Positions 50,635 through 58,785 of a stretch of DNA of 64,000 nucleotides are shown here, piece after piece; position 1 is the first letter of the stretch; each line of letters begins with the position of its first letter. The stretch is from Lachnospiraceae bacterium (GTDB lineage Bacteria > Bacillota > Clostridia > Lachnospirales > Lachnospiraceae), in contig JAFZRZ010000013.1 of NCBI GenBank assembly GCA_017619635.1, forward strand, positions 49,716 to 113,715, in the 5' to 3' direction. The translations under genes were made by a program, and so were the position numbers. Under the pieces are notes generated by a model, which was given only the letters and a program-made list of their open reading frames with translations, ran no database searches and was not told the DNA's origin.

Positions 50635-53322
50635 TTATTCTCCGCCTTCGGGCTGTTGTTCAGCCGCCTGAGCCGCTGCCGCTGCCGCCGCTTCCGCAGC
50701 TGCCTGCATCTCCCAGGACTGTTGAGCTATGATAGCATCATGGTTAGGATCCGCAAAGAACAGTGCATCATGTGAACAACGGTGTACTCCGTCTTCTCCG
50801 ATGGTTCCTCTTCCACCTGTCTGTACTACGGTTCCGTCAGCAGTGATCGTAGCTGAACCCTTTGCTACCGCAGGATCCTCAGGAAGCGGAAGTTCAAACA
50901 CACCCTCAACCTTAAACGGGCAGTTCTCACATGCCGGCAGGTTATCATATGCACATATTATACCTGCATAATGCACATCACAGGTTGCCGTGGGAACGGT
51001 ACCTTCCTCAAAGTACTCTGTCTTAAGGCATCCGTCACATAATCCCGCGATCGGAAGCTTACCTGATCTTGAGCATACAGTAGCTGTCACGATACCGCTC
51101 GGTGTCGGGAAAGGCTTGTCTTCCATGCCCTCATGTACTCTGCTCATTACCTGTTTCCACATGGTCTTTGCAAGGTTATGCTCTGCATCACTCTTTAGCT
51201 TTGCATCGTGATCATAGCCTGCCCATGCTGTTGCCGTATAGTAAGGTGTGAATCCTGAGAACCACACATCATTGTAATCAGAGGTTGTACCTGTCTTACC
51301 TGCAACCGTCACGTTATCAAGTCTGCATCTTGTACCTGTACCGCTGGTAACAACATCCTTCATCGCTGAAGTAAGAAGCCATGCCGTACTCTGTTTGAGC
51401 ACCTGATGTGATATCGGAATGGTGTTATCAAGAACAACATTTCCGTCATGATCGATAACTTTTGTATAAAGCTTGGGCTTAATATATGTGCCCTGATTAG
51501 CTATTGTCGCATAAGCAGCATTAAGCTCGAGGTTGGTAACACCGTATGTGATACCTCCGAGTGCCAGTGACTGCTGTATATCAGAATAAACCTTACCGTT
51601 AATTACCTTACCTGTCTCAAGTGTCGTGAATCCGAAATTGATAAGGTAGTCAAATCCAAGCTGAGGTGTTATCTGTGTAAGAGTCTTTACCGTAACGATA
51701 TTCATACTCTCTCTGATACCGTCTCTCAGAGACTGTATACCCCAGTATGTATTCTTGCCGTACCAGTTACTTACCGGTTTACCGTCTGCATATGTATAAG
51801 GTGCATCGTTCTGCACTGTCGCAAGAGACAGTCCCGCAGCATCAAGTGCAGGTGCATATGTTGAAAGCACCTTGAATGTGGATCCGGGCTGACGCTTTGC
51901 AGCCGTAGCTCTGTTAAGTGTTCTGGAAGCGGTCTTTTCACCTCTTCCGCCGATCATTGCAAGAACATAACCGTTTGACTGATCAGCTATGGTAAATGAG
52001 ATCTGAGGCTGTGGTGTGAGTGCTATTGTCTCAGCCAGTTCCTCGTCTCCTGATTTTATCACTGCAGCTTTATATTCCTCTATTGCAGCATATGCATCTT
52101 CCTGTGATGAGAAGAGCATGTTGAAGTTCGAATTGCTCTCCTTAAAATATGCCTTGAACATCTCAGTACTGTGGTTCTGACGCTCACCGTCTGACTTTTC
52201 AACAGTAAGGGCATATCTTAACTCCCATGAGATCTTTTCCGGATAGTTTTCGGGATTACTGAAGACCTCATCACATATATTCTGTATATGAGGATCCTGT
52301 GTTGAGAAGATCGAAAGACCACCTGTATAAAGAAGCGTATATGCCTGCTGGTCGGTATATCCCGTAGCCAAAAGGTCCTCATAAACAGCTTCTGTAACAG
52401 CATCGTCAAAATATGAGTTGACCGTCGTCTCCTCTACAGTATTGTTGTTCACCTGGATACGCTCATAGACATTGTCCTTCATTGCGGCATCTCTCTGAGC
52501 CTCGGTGATATATCCCTGCTCACACATGTTACGCAGGACTTTATCTCTTCTTTCCTTATTCTTCTCGGGATGAGATATCGGATTGTATCTGCTCGGGTTC
52601 TGAGTGATCGCAGCTATGACCGCACACTCGGAAAGAGAAAGTTCCGATACATCCTTTCCGAAATATCTGAGCGAAGCAGCCTGTACACCAAGGGTATTCT
52701 GTCCAAGGTTGATCGTGTTCATGTAGTTCTCGATGATCTTATCCTTTTCCATGACTTTTTCAAGTTCCATGGCAAGGTACTGCTCCTGGATCTTACGTGT
52801 TACTTTATCTATGAAGCTGTTCTCTTCCGTCCAGCCCTTGAACACGTTGTTCTTTAAAAGCTGCTGGGTTATCGTCGATGCACCCTGCATGCCGTCAAGA
52901 CCGTTTTTGACACCGTCAACTCCGGCTCTTATGATACCTTTGATATCGATACCGTTATGTACATAGAATCTTTCATCCTCGATAGCGACAAATGCATGTG
53001 TCAGATTATCCGGAACCTGGCTTAACGCCACAGGGATACGGTTTGAATCAGTAGCAACAAGCTTCGCCGTCTGATTTCCCTCACTGTCATATATAAATGT
53101 CGAGAAACCTGTAGGTGAAACATCGATATTCGTGATATCCGGTGATGAAGCTATGACGCCTTTAAGTACACCCGCAGCCGCGCATGCTCCCATAATGGCA
53201 GACGCAACGATAGCAATGATCAGAAAGCTCACAAGGTAAAACACGAGCTTTTTGCCCATCTTTGTACTGAAAGAACGTATTTCTCTTTTTCTTTTTATAA
53301 TGCCTTGTTTGGAATAATTCAT
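50635..53322 (-). CDS. class A penicillin-binding protein (PBP1A-like)
   Basis: This 895-residue bifunctional peptidoglycan synthase has a cytoplasmic basic N-terminus and one membrane anchor (about 25-50). A GT51 glycosyltransferase follows (catalytic Glu in FVAIEDERFYVHNG, then STITQQLLKN). The transpeptidase domain has RQPGSTFK, ESMN and AGKTGTTSDY. A C-terminal extension holds five or more cysteines (CDGCLKTEYFEEG, ACENCPFK), probably as disulfides or metal sites, and an Ala/Glu tail. The ATG at 53322 follows GGGAG; the longer frame includes the promoter. A 9-bp hairpin sits in the leader. Confidence 0.95.
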   Translation of the reverse strand: MNYSKQGIIKRKREIRSFSTKMGKKLVFYLVSFLIIAIVASAIMGACAAAGVLKGVIASSPDITNIDVSPTGFSTFIYDSEGNQTAKLVATDSNRIPVALSQVPDNLTHAFVAIEDERFYVHNGIDIKGIIRAGVDGVKNGLDGMQGASTITQQLLKNNVFKGWTEENSFIDKVTRKIQEQYLAMELEKVMEKDKIIENYMNTINLGQNTLGVQAASLRYFGKDVSELSLSECAVIAAITQNPSRYNPISHPEKNKERRDKVLRNMCEQGYITEAQRDAAMKDNVYERIQVNNNTVEETTVNSYFDDAVTEAVYEDLLATGYTDQQAYTLLYTGGLSIFSTQDPHIQNICDEVFSNPENYPEKISWELRYALTVEKSDGERQNHSTEMFKAYFKESNSNFNMLFSSQEDAYAAIEEYKAAVIKSGDEELAETIALTPQPQISFTIADQSNGYVLAMIGGRGEKTASRTLNRATAAKRQPGSTFKVLSTYAPALDAAGLSLATVQNDAPYTYADGKPVSNWYGKNTYWGIQSLRDGIRESMNIVTVKTLTQITPQLGFDYLINFGFTTLETGKVINGKVYSDIQQSLALGGITYGVTNLELNAAYATIANQGTYIKPKLYTKVIDHDGNVVLDNTIPISHQVLKQSTAWLLTSAMKDVVTSGTGTRCRLDNVTVAGKTGTTSDYNDVWFSGFTPYYTATAWAGYDHDAKLKSDAEHNLAKTMWKQVMSRVHEGMEDKPFPTPSGIVTATVCSRSGKLPIAGLCDGCLKTEYFEEGTVPTATCDVHYAGIICAYDNLPACENCPFKVEGVFELPLPEDPAVAKGSATITADGTVVQTGGRGTIGEDGVHRCSHDALFFADPNHDAIIAQQSWEMQAAAEAAAAAAAQAAEQQPEGGE

Positions 53323-53340
53323 TACAATCTCCCAAATTAT

Positions 53341-53363
53341 GTGTCCAAAACATCTTTGGACAC
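53341..53363 (-). promoter_or_regulatory. perfect hairpin in the pbp leader
   Basis: GTGTCCAAA and its exact complement (9 bp, 5-nt loop) lie between the promoter and the ribosome binding site of pbp, 19 bp before the ATG. It could be an operator or an mRNA 5' stem. Confidence 0.6.
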
Positions 53364-53388
53364 AAACTCCCCTTTTCTCCAAATTCGT

Positions 53389-53417
53389 ATTATACCAAAT
53401 AAACATATGAAGATAAA
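53389..53417 (-). promoter_or_regulatory. promoter of pbp
   Basis: On the minus strand, a consensus -10 TATAAT (53389-53394) sits 17 bp from a weak -35 TTTATC (53412-53417). Confidence 0.68.
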
Positions 53418-53436
53418 GGATATTCAGAAAATCTTA

Positions 53437-53468
53437 AAAAATGAGCGCTATTAATACAAACAGCGCCC
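53437..53468 (-). terminator. terminator after the 82-residue protein gene
   Basis: A 7-bp GC-rich stem (gagcgct / agcgccc with one G-U, 53443-53468) is followed on the minus strand by ATTTTTTAAG. Confidence 0.7.
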
Positions 53469-53496
53469 GTTAGCAAACATCGTATCAGCCTATATC

Positions 53497-53745
53497 TCAG
53501 TCCCCCATGAATGCTTTCATCGGATTGACCTGTTTTGCCAGAGCATAGATCGAATCCTGCTCATTATCAATGTAATCCTTAAGCTGATCTATCTCCTCAC
53601 ACTCAAAGCCATTGTTACTCAACAGCTTTCCGCCTGGAAGCGAAAATTCCGCAGTCCTGTCTTTATCCTGAAACAGGATATAAACCGCTTTACTGTCATT
53701 TGTACGCGTCATCGAAGAAACGCTCATCTTTATCTCACTGCTCAT
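53497..53745 (-). CDS. small acidic protein, unknown function
   Basis: This 82-residue protein has an N-terminal beta-rich half (KAVYILFQDKDRTAEFSLPGGKLL) and a helical C-terminus (EIDQLKDYIDNEQDSIYALAKQVNPMKAFMGD). It has no recognised family, signal peptide or cysteine pair. It follows the 58-residue membrane protein gene by 25 bp on the same strand and ends the operon with a terminator. FSLPGGKLLSNNGF gives it a plausible small beta-hairpin fold, and nothing more can be said. Confidence 0.6.
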   Translation of the reverse strand: MSSEIKMSVSSMTRTNDSKAVYILFQDKDRTAEFSLPGGKLLSNNGFECEEIDQLKDYIDNEQDSIYALAKQVNPMKAFMGD

Positions 53746-53770
53746 TTACACCACCTAAAAACCGGTATCC

Positions 53771-53947
53771 TCATATCATCTGTTTATTGTGTTCCCTGCC
53801 ATGATCCGTTATACGTTCAAAATCCTCTTTTTCCTTGATATCATTTTCCTTGCTTTTGATATACTGAGCCGTTGCATAACCGCTTATAGCCGAAAGGACA
53901 CCCACTATCGCAGTTATCGCAAACCTTCCCATCTTTAATTTTCTCAT
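53771..53947 (-). CDS. 58-residue single-pass membrane protein
   Basis: The protein begins MRKLKMGRFAITAIVGVLSA, with one hydrophobic segment (about 9-28), followed by a charged helix (KSKENDIKEKEDFERITDHG). The ATG at 53947 follows GGAGG by 7 nt and overlaps the stop of the upstream membrane gene (ATGA), so expression is well supported in spite of the small size. It is the middle of a three-gene operon (220-, 58- and 82-residue proteins). It could be a small modulator of the six-helix protein. Confidence 0.72.
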   Translation of the reverse strand: MRKLKMGRFAITAIVGVLSAISGYATAQYIKSKENDIKEKEDFERITDHGREHNKQMI

Positions 53948-54606
53948 CCTTTTTCCTCCGTCTTCACCCTGTTTAAGATCTTATTTAAAAATCTAAGCAG
54001 GCATGCCATCATCCAGTCCATGATCACTATAAACGCAAATATCACGAGACCCACAGGCCAGCCCCAGTTTAAAAAGCCGTACCAGTCATTGGTATTAGGC
54101 CATACACCCTTACCGTTTATAAGAATATTGACACAGTAGCCCGTTCCATAGATAAGTGCCAGTATCGCGGATATAAATGTATATTTAAATGGTATCTTTT
54201 CAGTCTTTATCAGCACAAACTCACACATCGCCAAAAGCGGAACTATAAGATGAAAGAACAGATTTCCGCCTTTATAGAGATTAAGTTCCGGATACATTGG
54301 CTGTAAAAAGGCTGCAATTATTAAAAATGTGAGTCCTGTTGCCGATGCAGCCATGAGTTTTAACAGAATGTGTATCTTTTTATCCTTTATCTTAAATATC
54401 AGATAAAGCAAAGCCACGATACCGCAAAATATATTGGAAAGAACTGTAAAGTACTTAAAGTTCTCTATCCCTTCCGAAGTGAGTCCTGTGGCGGAATCAA
54501 GATTATTTAACATGACAATGGTACCTATAGCAACAAATATCACTATAAGGACATTAAAGATGATGAGCGCATATTCTCTTTTATCGTTAGAAGATATATC
54601 TGCCAT
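53944..54606 (-). CDS. six-helix membrane protein (Pr6Pr-like)
   Basis: This 220-residue protein has six hydrophobic segments, a size and pattern typical of the Pr6Pr/FAR-17a-like family, with motifs such as YFTVLSNIFCGIVALLYLI, FFHLIVPLLAMCEFVL and WPNTNDWYGFLNWGWP. The role in bacteria is unknown. It heads an operon with two small protein genes. No clear ribosome binding site better than AGGAAAG precedes the ATG. Confidence 0.72.
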   Translation of the reverse strand: MADISSNDKREYALIIFNVLIVIFVAIGTIVMLNNLDSATGLTSEGIENFKYFTVLSNIFCGIVALLYLIFKIKDKKIHILLKLMAASATGLTFLIIAAFLQPMYPELNLYKGGNLFFHLIVPLLAMCEFVLIKTEKIPFKYTFISAILALIYGTGYCVNILINGKGVWPNTNDWYGFLNWGWPVGLVIFAFIVIMDWMMACLLRFLNKILNRVKTEEKG

Positions 54607-54680
54607 ACATTTCTCTTTCCTATGACCACTGTCATCCCCTTATAAAGATTATAACACAAACCTATGGTTTAAATAAGAAA

Positions 54681-54709
54681 GATCGGGGTGAACAACACTC
54701 ACCTCGATC
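54681..54709 (-). terminator. probable terminator downstream of the SCP2 gene
   Basis: A stem of about 10 pairs (gatcggggtg / cacctcgatc with one bulge) is followed by TTTCTTATTT on the minus strand. It lies 170 bp beyond the SCP2 stop; the 54710-54879 stretch between holds no recognisable gene. Confidence 0.55.
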
Positions 54710-54879
54710 CAACTTAATGTATAGGGTTTATTCAGGGATTAGTATAATCGGTGTTTCTCTCGATTACGTTTACAATATAGTCCAAATGTATGACCAAATT
54801 GTGTTCAAATAATAAAGGAATTATGATTTTTCAATTAAGAAAAACTTTCAGATCATACCAAAACCCCCGTATTTATGCG

Positions 54880-55197
54880 CTATTTTAAGAGTTTTGAAAA
54901 TTCCAGAGCCTTTCCTATATCACCGTCAACCTTTAATTTTCCGGTCGTGAAAGCGAGTACCGGATCAAGTTTTCCGTCTATTAGTTTATTGAAGTTTGTA
55001 AGATTCATGGTCACTGCGCAGCTCCTGTCATGATAATCATAGGGCTCAACATTTATCCTGCCATCCTTGACCTCAACATAAAACACTCCGCTTTCCTTAC
55101 CTTCGATATTGACCTGTACAGCCAGAAAATCTCTTCCGTTTGCATCAACCTTACCTGCCAGACCTCTTACCTTTTCCACCAGTTCATTAAATGTCAT
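54880..55197 (-). CDS. SCP2 sterol-carrier-domain protein
   Basis: This 105-residue single-domain protein has the SCP2 fold pattern: FLAVQVNIEGKESGVFYVEVKDGRINVEPYDY and then LTNFNKLIDGKLDPVLAFTTGKLKVDGDIGKALEFSKLL. It probably binds a lipid or acyl-CoA in the cytoplasm. The ATG at 55197 has GGAG 10 nt upstream. It stands alone, and the ligand is unknown. Confidence 0.85.
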   Translation of the reverse strand: MTFNELVEKVRGLAGKVDANGRDFLAVQVNIEGKESGVFYVEVKDGRINVEPYDYHDRSCAVTMNLTNFNKLIDGKLDPVLAFTTGKLKVDGDIGKALEFSKLLK

Positions 55198-55308
55198 ATC
55201 CTGCCATCTCCTTTTTGTGTGCATTGATCTACATGTTCATTATATCATATCCTTAAACAAACAAAGGAAACCTTTTTGGTCTCCTCTGCTTTTATCTATA
55301 TGATTTTT

Positions 55309-55458
55309 TCATTCAAAGTCTGTGTCATCAAATTCATCAGCAGGTCTCTTACGTTCTTCCTCCTCCATCATCGAGACAATCATGACATCATCTTTCCAGT
55401 CTGCCTTTCCGTCCATATTCATATCTATACCGTAAACGCTTTCATCAAAATATCCCAT
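55309..55458 (-). CDS. 49-residue protein with EF-hand/dockerin-like loop
   Basis: This very small acidic protein starts MGYFDESVYG and has the calcium-loop pattern D-x-N-x-D-G-x-x-D (IDMNMDGKADWKDDV, residues 11-25), then a charged tail (MMEEEERKRPADEFDDTDFE). The ATG at 55458 follows GGAGG at 5-nt spacing, stronger than many annotated starts here. It may be a calcium-binding or scaffold peptide; function unknown. It is monocistronic, between the SGNH hydrolase and SCP2 genes. Confidence 0.65.
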   Translation of the reverse strand: MGYFDESVYGIDMNMDGKADWKDDVMIVSMMEEEERKRPADEFDDTDFE

Positions 55459-55578
55459 ATTGACCTCCCTTCTAAAAACAAACAATTGTTTCTATGATAA
55501 TATCTTACCCTGTTAAATGTGTAAGATAAATGACAGAAGGTGCAAAATAAGCACGTCTATTATGTTGTATACGGGTGT

Positions 55579-56193
55579 TTAAAGATCTTCCTGCTCATTT
55601 AAGATCTTTTTGATGCTTTTCTCTATAAAAGGGCCCCACCATTCTTTGTATCCTGCAAGTGTTGGATGGATGGGATCAGCCATATAGCGCTCATAATCTT
55701 CATCACTCACTGCGTTAAACGAAGGTTCGTTCCAAAGATCCATAACAGTTATATCCCATTTATGAGCTATATCCTTTAAAAGTCCCACCATGGCTTCATA
55801 TTCTTTGGATTTATATCTTGTCCCCGTATAAAAAGCCATCGGGCAGGCCCATTTTTCCGTGACATAAGCCAGTATGTATTCTATGGCTCCCGCTACGGTA
55901 TTCACGTCAAAAGAATCTATATCCCTGCTGTCTGAAACACTCCCTAAAGGATTTTTGTACGATGCATCGTTAGTGGATAACTGGCATATAAAAAGATCTG
56001 CCCTGTCTGTGTTTATATTACGCAGTCTGCTGACATATGACCTGTCATCCTCATCAACAAGTGTCGTTCCCGAGACTGCTTCCTTTATCATCTCATATCC
56101 GTTCTTTTCACATATGATATCCGCAAAAGAAACTCCGCCTGCAGCCGATCCGTATGTGACCGATGATCCTAAAAAAATAATCCTCTTAGACAT
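55579..56193 (-). CDS. SGNH/GDSL-type hydrolase
   Basis: This 204-residue esterase has block I FLGSSVTYG (nucleophile Ser), a block III-like STND (CQLSTNDASY) and block V DPIHPTLAGY with the Asp-x2-His pair. It may deacetylate oligosaccharides or lipids. It has no signal peptide. It begins 6 bp after the stop of the rhodanese lipoprotein gene, at the end of a five-gene operon that starts at 58021. Confidence 0.85.
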   Translation of the reverse strand: MSKRIIFLGSSVTYGSAAGGVSFADIICEKNGYEMIKEAVSGTTLVDEDDRSYVSRLRNINTDRADLFICQLSTNDASYKNPLGSVSDSRDIDSFDVNTVAGAIEYILAYVTEKWACPMAFYTGTRYKSKEYEAMVGLLKDIAHKWDITVMDLWNEPSFNAVSDEDYERYMADPIHPTLAGYKEWWGPFIEKSIKKILNEQEDL

Positions 56194-56199
56194 ATATTC

Positions 56200-57000
56200 T
56201 CACTCCGTCCACTCAACAAAAAACTCAACCGTGACCTCATCATCACCAAAGGCTTCCAGGAGTTCTTCTTTAGATACACCGTTTATGTGTCCTATCTTTG
56301 TAAGATCCCATGTGTTCTCATCATAATATACCGATATCTTATCTCCCTGATACAGGATGATATCTCCCGGTCTGGTCGTGATCTTTTCATCATTTACAGG
56401 TAACTGAAACAAAAGCTCGCCCACTTTTTCAAAGTTTCCGTAATCCTGCATATTTATCGAGATAATGCCTTCTTCCTTTATCTTCTCTTTAAAAGCCTCA
56501 GCAGAACTGTTACTTTCAAAATCCGGAGAGTAATACTTATCGTTTATCCTCATGCCAAAAACAGGCACGGGATCCATGCTAAAATCCTCTTCGTCTTTCT
56601 CGATCTCGCCTGTCCAGTCAATGATGCCGCCGAATTCATATATATTGTTGTAACCCATATCAAAGAGCTTTTGAGCAGCCTCCTTGCTGCGTCTTCCGCT
56701 TCTGCAGTATACCAGGATTATCTGATCGGTATCAGGTAACTGAGACGGTTTTGTATCTTCTATGCTCTCGTTTGGTATGCAGATAGCTCCCGGGATATGA
56801 CCCTCGTCATACTCATCCTGCCTTCTGACATCCACGATAACATGTCCGTCATTTTGCTCCATCATCTTTTTGGCTTCATCCTGGGTTATCTGATTGTAGC
56901 TTCTTACCATGCCATCTCCGTCAAGGACCTGTCCTTTAAGAGCACAGCCCCCTAGTATGAGTAAGGCCAGCACACTGAGTATCAGCACATACATCTTCAT
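56200..57000 (-). CDS. lipoprotein with rhodanese and cyclophilin-like domains
   Basis: This 266-residue protein has a lipoprotein signal ending LGGCA, a rhodanese domain (about 30-125, active-site CRSGRRS with VDVRRQDEYDEGHIPGA) and a C-terminal domain (about 145-265) resembling the cyclophilin_like/DUF4198-type beta barrel (PGDIILYQGDKISVYYDENTW). Such two-domain surface proteins occur in Clostridia; the substrate is unknown. The ATG at 57000 follows GAGG; a GTG at 57012 overlapping the HD gene is the alternative. Confidence 0.8.
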   Translation of the reverse strand: MKMYVLILSVLALLILGGCALKGQVLDGDGMVRSYNQITQDEAKKMMEQNDGHVIVDVRRQDEYDEGHIPGAICIPNESIEDTKPSQLPDTDQIILVYCRSGRRSKEAAQKLFDMGYNNIYEFGGIIDWTGEIEKDEEDFSMDPVPVFGMRINDKYYSPDFESNSSAEAFKEKIKEEGIISINMQDYGNFEKVGELLFQLPVNDEKITTRPGDIILYQGDKISVYYDENTWDLTKIGHINGVSKEELLEAFGDDEVTVEFFVEWTE

Positions 57001-57008
57001 ATATTTCC

Positions 57009-57470
57009 TCACATTCCCAGTTCTTTAGTCAGATTATCGTAGCGAACCTGTTCCTTTTCCTTGATCTTTTTGGCCGGATCGTTAAGACAGTGAGATATTA
57101 CATCCGCATCCTTTAACAGCTCATCCATGGGGCCGTCTGTAACAAGTTTATCGTCATGATGATATATGGCTGAACAGATCATCTCAGTCTCAGCTTCATC
57201 AGTGAGTTTCAATTCTTCAAGTATTTTCTTTGCCAGCTCTGCACCCTTGTGAGCATGATCATCATATGAGCCGCTCTCATATGCATACAGATCATGAAGC
57301 ATTCCCGCCATTGATGCTATCTCCGGATCGAGCCCTCTTTTCTTTGCAAGTATTGTAGCTGCCAGTGATACCCCGTAAAGATGTACTATCGCACTTGTTC
57401 TTTCATCAGTATCTTCTATCTTTTGAATCTGCTCATTTATATAGTTTCTGAGTTCTTTCAATCTGCTCAT
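57009..57470 (-). CDS. HD-domain hydrolase
   Basis: This 153-residue protein has the HD metal motif: His in SAIVHLYGVS, His-Asp in AGMLHDLYAY, His in DDHAHKGAELAKK, His-His-Asp in SAIYHHDDK, and Asp in LLKDADVISH. It would cleave phosphate esters, possibly nucleotides. It lies in the operon between the 77-residue protein and the rhodanese lipoprotein, and overlaps a possible GTG start of the latter by 4 bp. Confidence 0.86.
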   Translation of the reverse strand: MSRLKELRNYINEQIQKIEDTDERTSAIVHLYGVSLAATILAKKRGLDPEIASMAGMLHDLYAYESGSYDDHAHKGAELAKKILEELKLTDEAETEMICSAIYHHDDKLVTDGPMDELLKDADVISHCLNDPAKKIKEKEQVRYDNLTKELGM

Positions 57471-57491
57471 CTTTTTTTCCTCTTTGTTTTT

Positions 57492-57725
57492 CTATCCCCT
57501 GAAATAATCACACCTCTCCCTTTGAGGTCTGTCTTCTCCTGACTCATAGTGGGCTCTGAACTCCATGTTGATATCTTTAAGTTCTTTTTTTCCGTCTATG
57601 TAATCCTGATACATATCGGCAAGCCCGGACATGCAACCGTCACATGAACCGTTGATATTTCCTATCGATTCTGCGACTATCCTTTCACGTTCCTCTTTTG
57701 TTGTCTCGCTTATAAGATATCCCAT
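57492..57725 (-). CDS. small cysteine-containing protein, unknown function
   Basis: This 77-residue protein (MGYLISETTKEERERIVAES) has a central Cys-x2-Cys (CDGCMSGLADMYQDYIDGKKEL) and is conserved in style among Lachnospiraceae, where relatives have been loosely called PurH-like without basis. I would not assign a function. The ATG at 57725 overlaps the stop of the 98-residue gene by 1 bp and uses GGAGG. Confidence 0.65.
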   Translation of the reverse strand: MGYLISETTKEERERIVAESIGNINGSCDGCMSGLADMYQDYIDGKKELKDINMEFRAHYESGEDRPQRERCDYFRG

Positions 57726-58021
57726 TACATCTCCTCCAAATCTCTGTTGAGCCATCTGTTATATGCCGCGTTCGCTTCCTCAGAAGCCTTCTTGTCCTTC
57801 CATCTGTCTATATCACTCTGTATCGCCAGCATTTCATCAACTATCTCTTCAGCACTTTGCGGTCTCGCATTATGAAGATATGCTCTGAAACGCTGCATGG
57901 CTTTCGGGCTTCCAAGCTGTCTGGCGATCATCTCTCCCAGTTCCTCAGGATGTCCCAGGCGGACCACATCCGATACAAGACCTTCTTTTATCATTGTCCA
58001 TTCTCTTTGATATTCACTCAT
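57725..58021 (-). CDS. small helical protein, unknown function
   Basis: This 98-residue protein is all-helical and charged (REWTMIKEGLVSDVVRLGHP, EEIVDEMLAIQSDIDRWKDKKASEEANAAYNR) with no family recognised. It heads a minus-strand operon of five genes, divergent from the SRAP gene across an 86-bp gap. No ribosome binding site is visible ahead of its ATG. Confidence 0.6.
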   Translation of the reverse strand: MSEYQREWTMIKEGLVSDVVRLGHPEELGEMIARQLGSPKAMQRFRAYLHNARPQSAEEIVDEMLAIQSDIDRWKDKKASEEANAAYNRWLNRDLEEM

Positions 58022-58107
58022 TTTAAGTCACACTTTTGTTGCAATACAAACTGCTATTTGATATAATTCAAATAGAACTAATGTTCGTTTTGGTAAAGGA
58101 TAAAAAT

Positions 58108-58779
58108 ATGTGTACCAGATACTATATCGATGAAGACACCCCCGAATTCAATGATGCGATAGAAAAGGCACTCTCTTCACCGCTTTATACAACCATCAAA
58201 CACAAATATGCCACATCACTTCACTGCAGAGGTGAGATAAGGCCTACAGACATCGTTCCTGTCATCGCTCCAAACAAAAACGGGAACAGATCCGCTTATC
58301 CCATGAAATGGGGATTCACTCTGAAGGAAGGCAAGGCCCCTGTAATAAACGCAAGAGTTGAGACCGCTCATTTAAAAGACTTCTTTAGTGACTCATGGTC
58401 AAGGCGCAGATGCATCATACCCGCTTCCTGGTACTATGAATGGGAACACCTTCATACAAGTGACGGAAAAACAAAGACCGGATCAAAATATCTGATCCAG
58501 CCTAAAGGTTCAATGAGCACATGGTTATGTGGTCTTTACCGCTATGAAAATGATCTTCCTGTCTTTACGATACTGACATGTGAACCCACAAAGGAAGTAT
58601 CAAGGATACATGACAGGATGCCACTCATGCTGCCCTCAGAAAAGATAGATGACTGGATATGTCCGGGCTCTGATCCAAACAGCCTGCTAAAATACGCAGT
58701 TACCGATCTTTTTATCGGGCAAGGTGACAACATACCGGATATAGATAACAAGACGGATTGGTACTCAAATAAGAGTTAA
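58108..58779 (+). CDS. SRAP-domain abasic-site DNA-protein crosslinker
   Basis: This 223-residue YedK/HMCES-type protein forms a covalent bond with abasic sites in single-stranded DNA. The catalytic Cys is residue 2 (MCTRYY), which fixes the start at 58108 (AAAGGA site); a longer frame would lose it. Also seen are INARVET (Asn), PASWYYEWE (Glu) and HDRMPLML (His). The gene is divergent from the HD/rhodanese operon and convergent with the YbjQ gene. No LexA-type box was identified. Confidence 0.93.
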   Translation: MCTRYYIDEDTPEFNDAIEKALSSPLYTTIKHKYATSLHCRGEIRPTDIVPVIAPNKNGNRSAYPMKWGFTLKEGKAPVINARVETAHLKDFFSDSWSRRRCIIPASWYYEWEHLHTSDGKTKTGSKYLIQPKGSMSTWLCGLYRYENDLPVFTILTCEPTKEVSRIHDRMPLMLPSEKIDDWICPGSDPNSLLKYAVTDLFIGQGDNIPDIDNKTDWYSNKS

Positions 58780-58785
58780 AGAATA

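Noticed and set aside
50635..53406. Longer start for the class A PBP
   Set aside because: The extra 28 codons include the TATAAT box and the leader hairpin; the ATG at 53322 has its own GGGAG site.
58036..58107. Longer start for the SRAP protein
   Set aside because: The catalytic cysteine must be residue 2 after the initiator Met, which requires the start at 58108.
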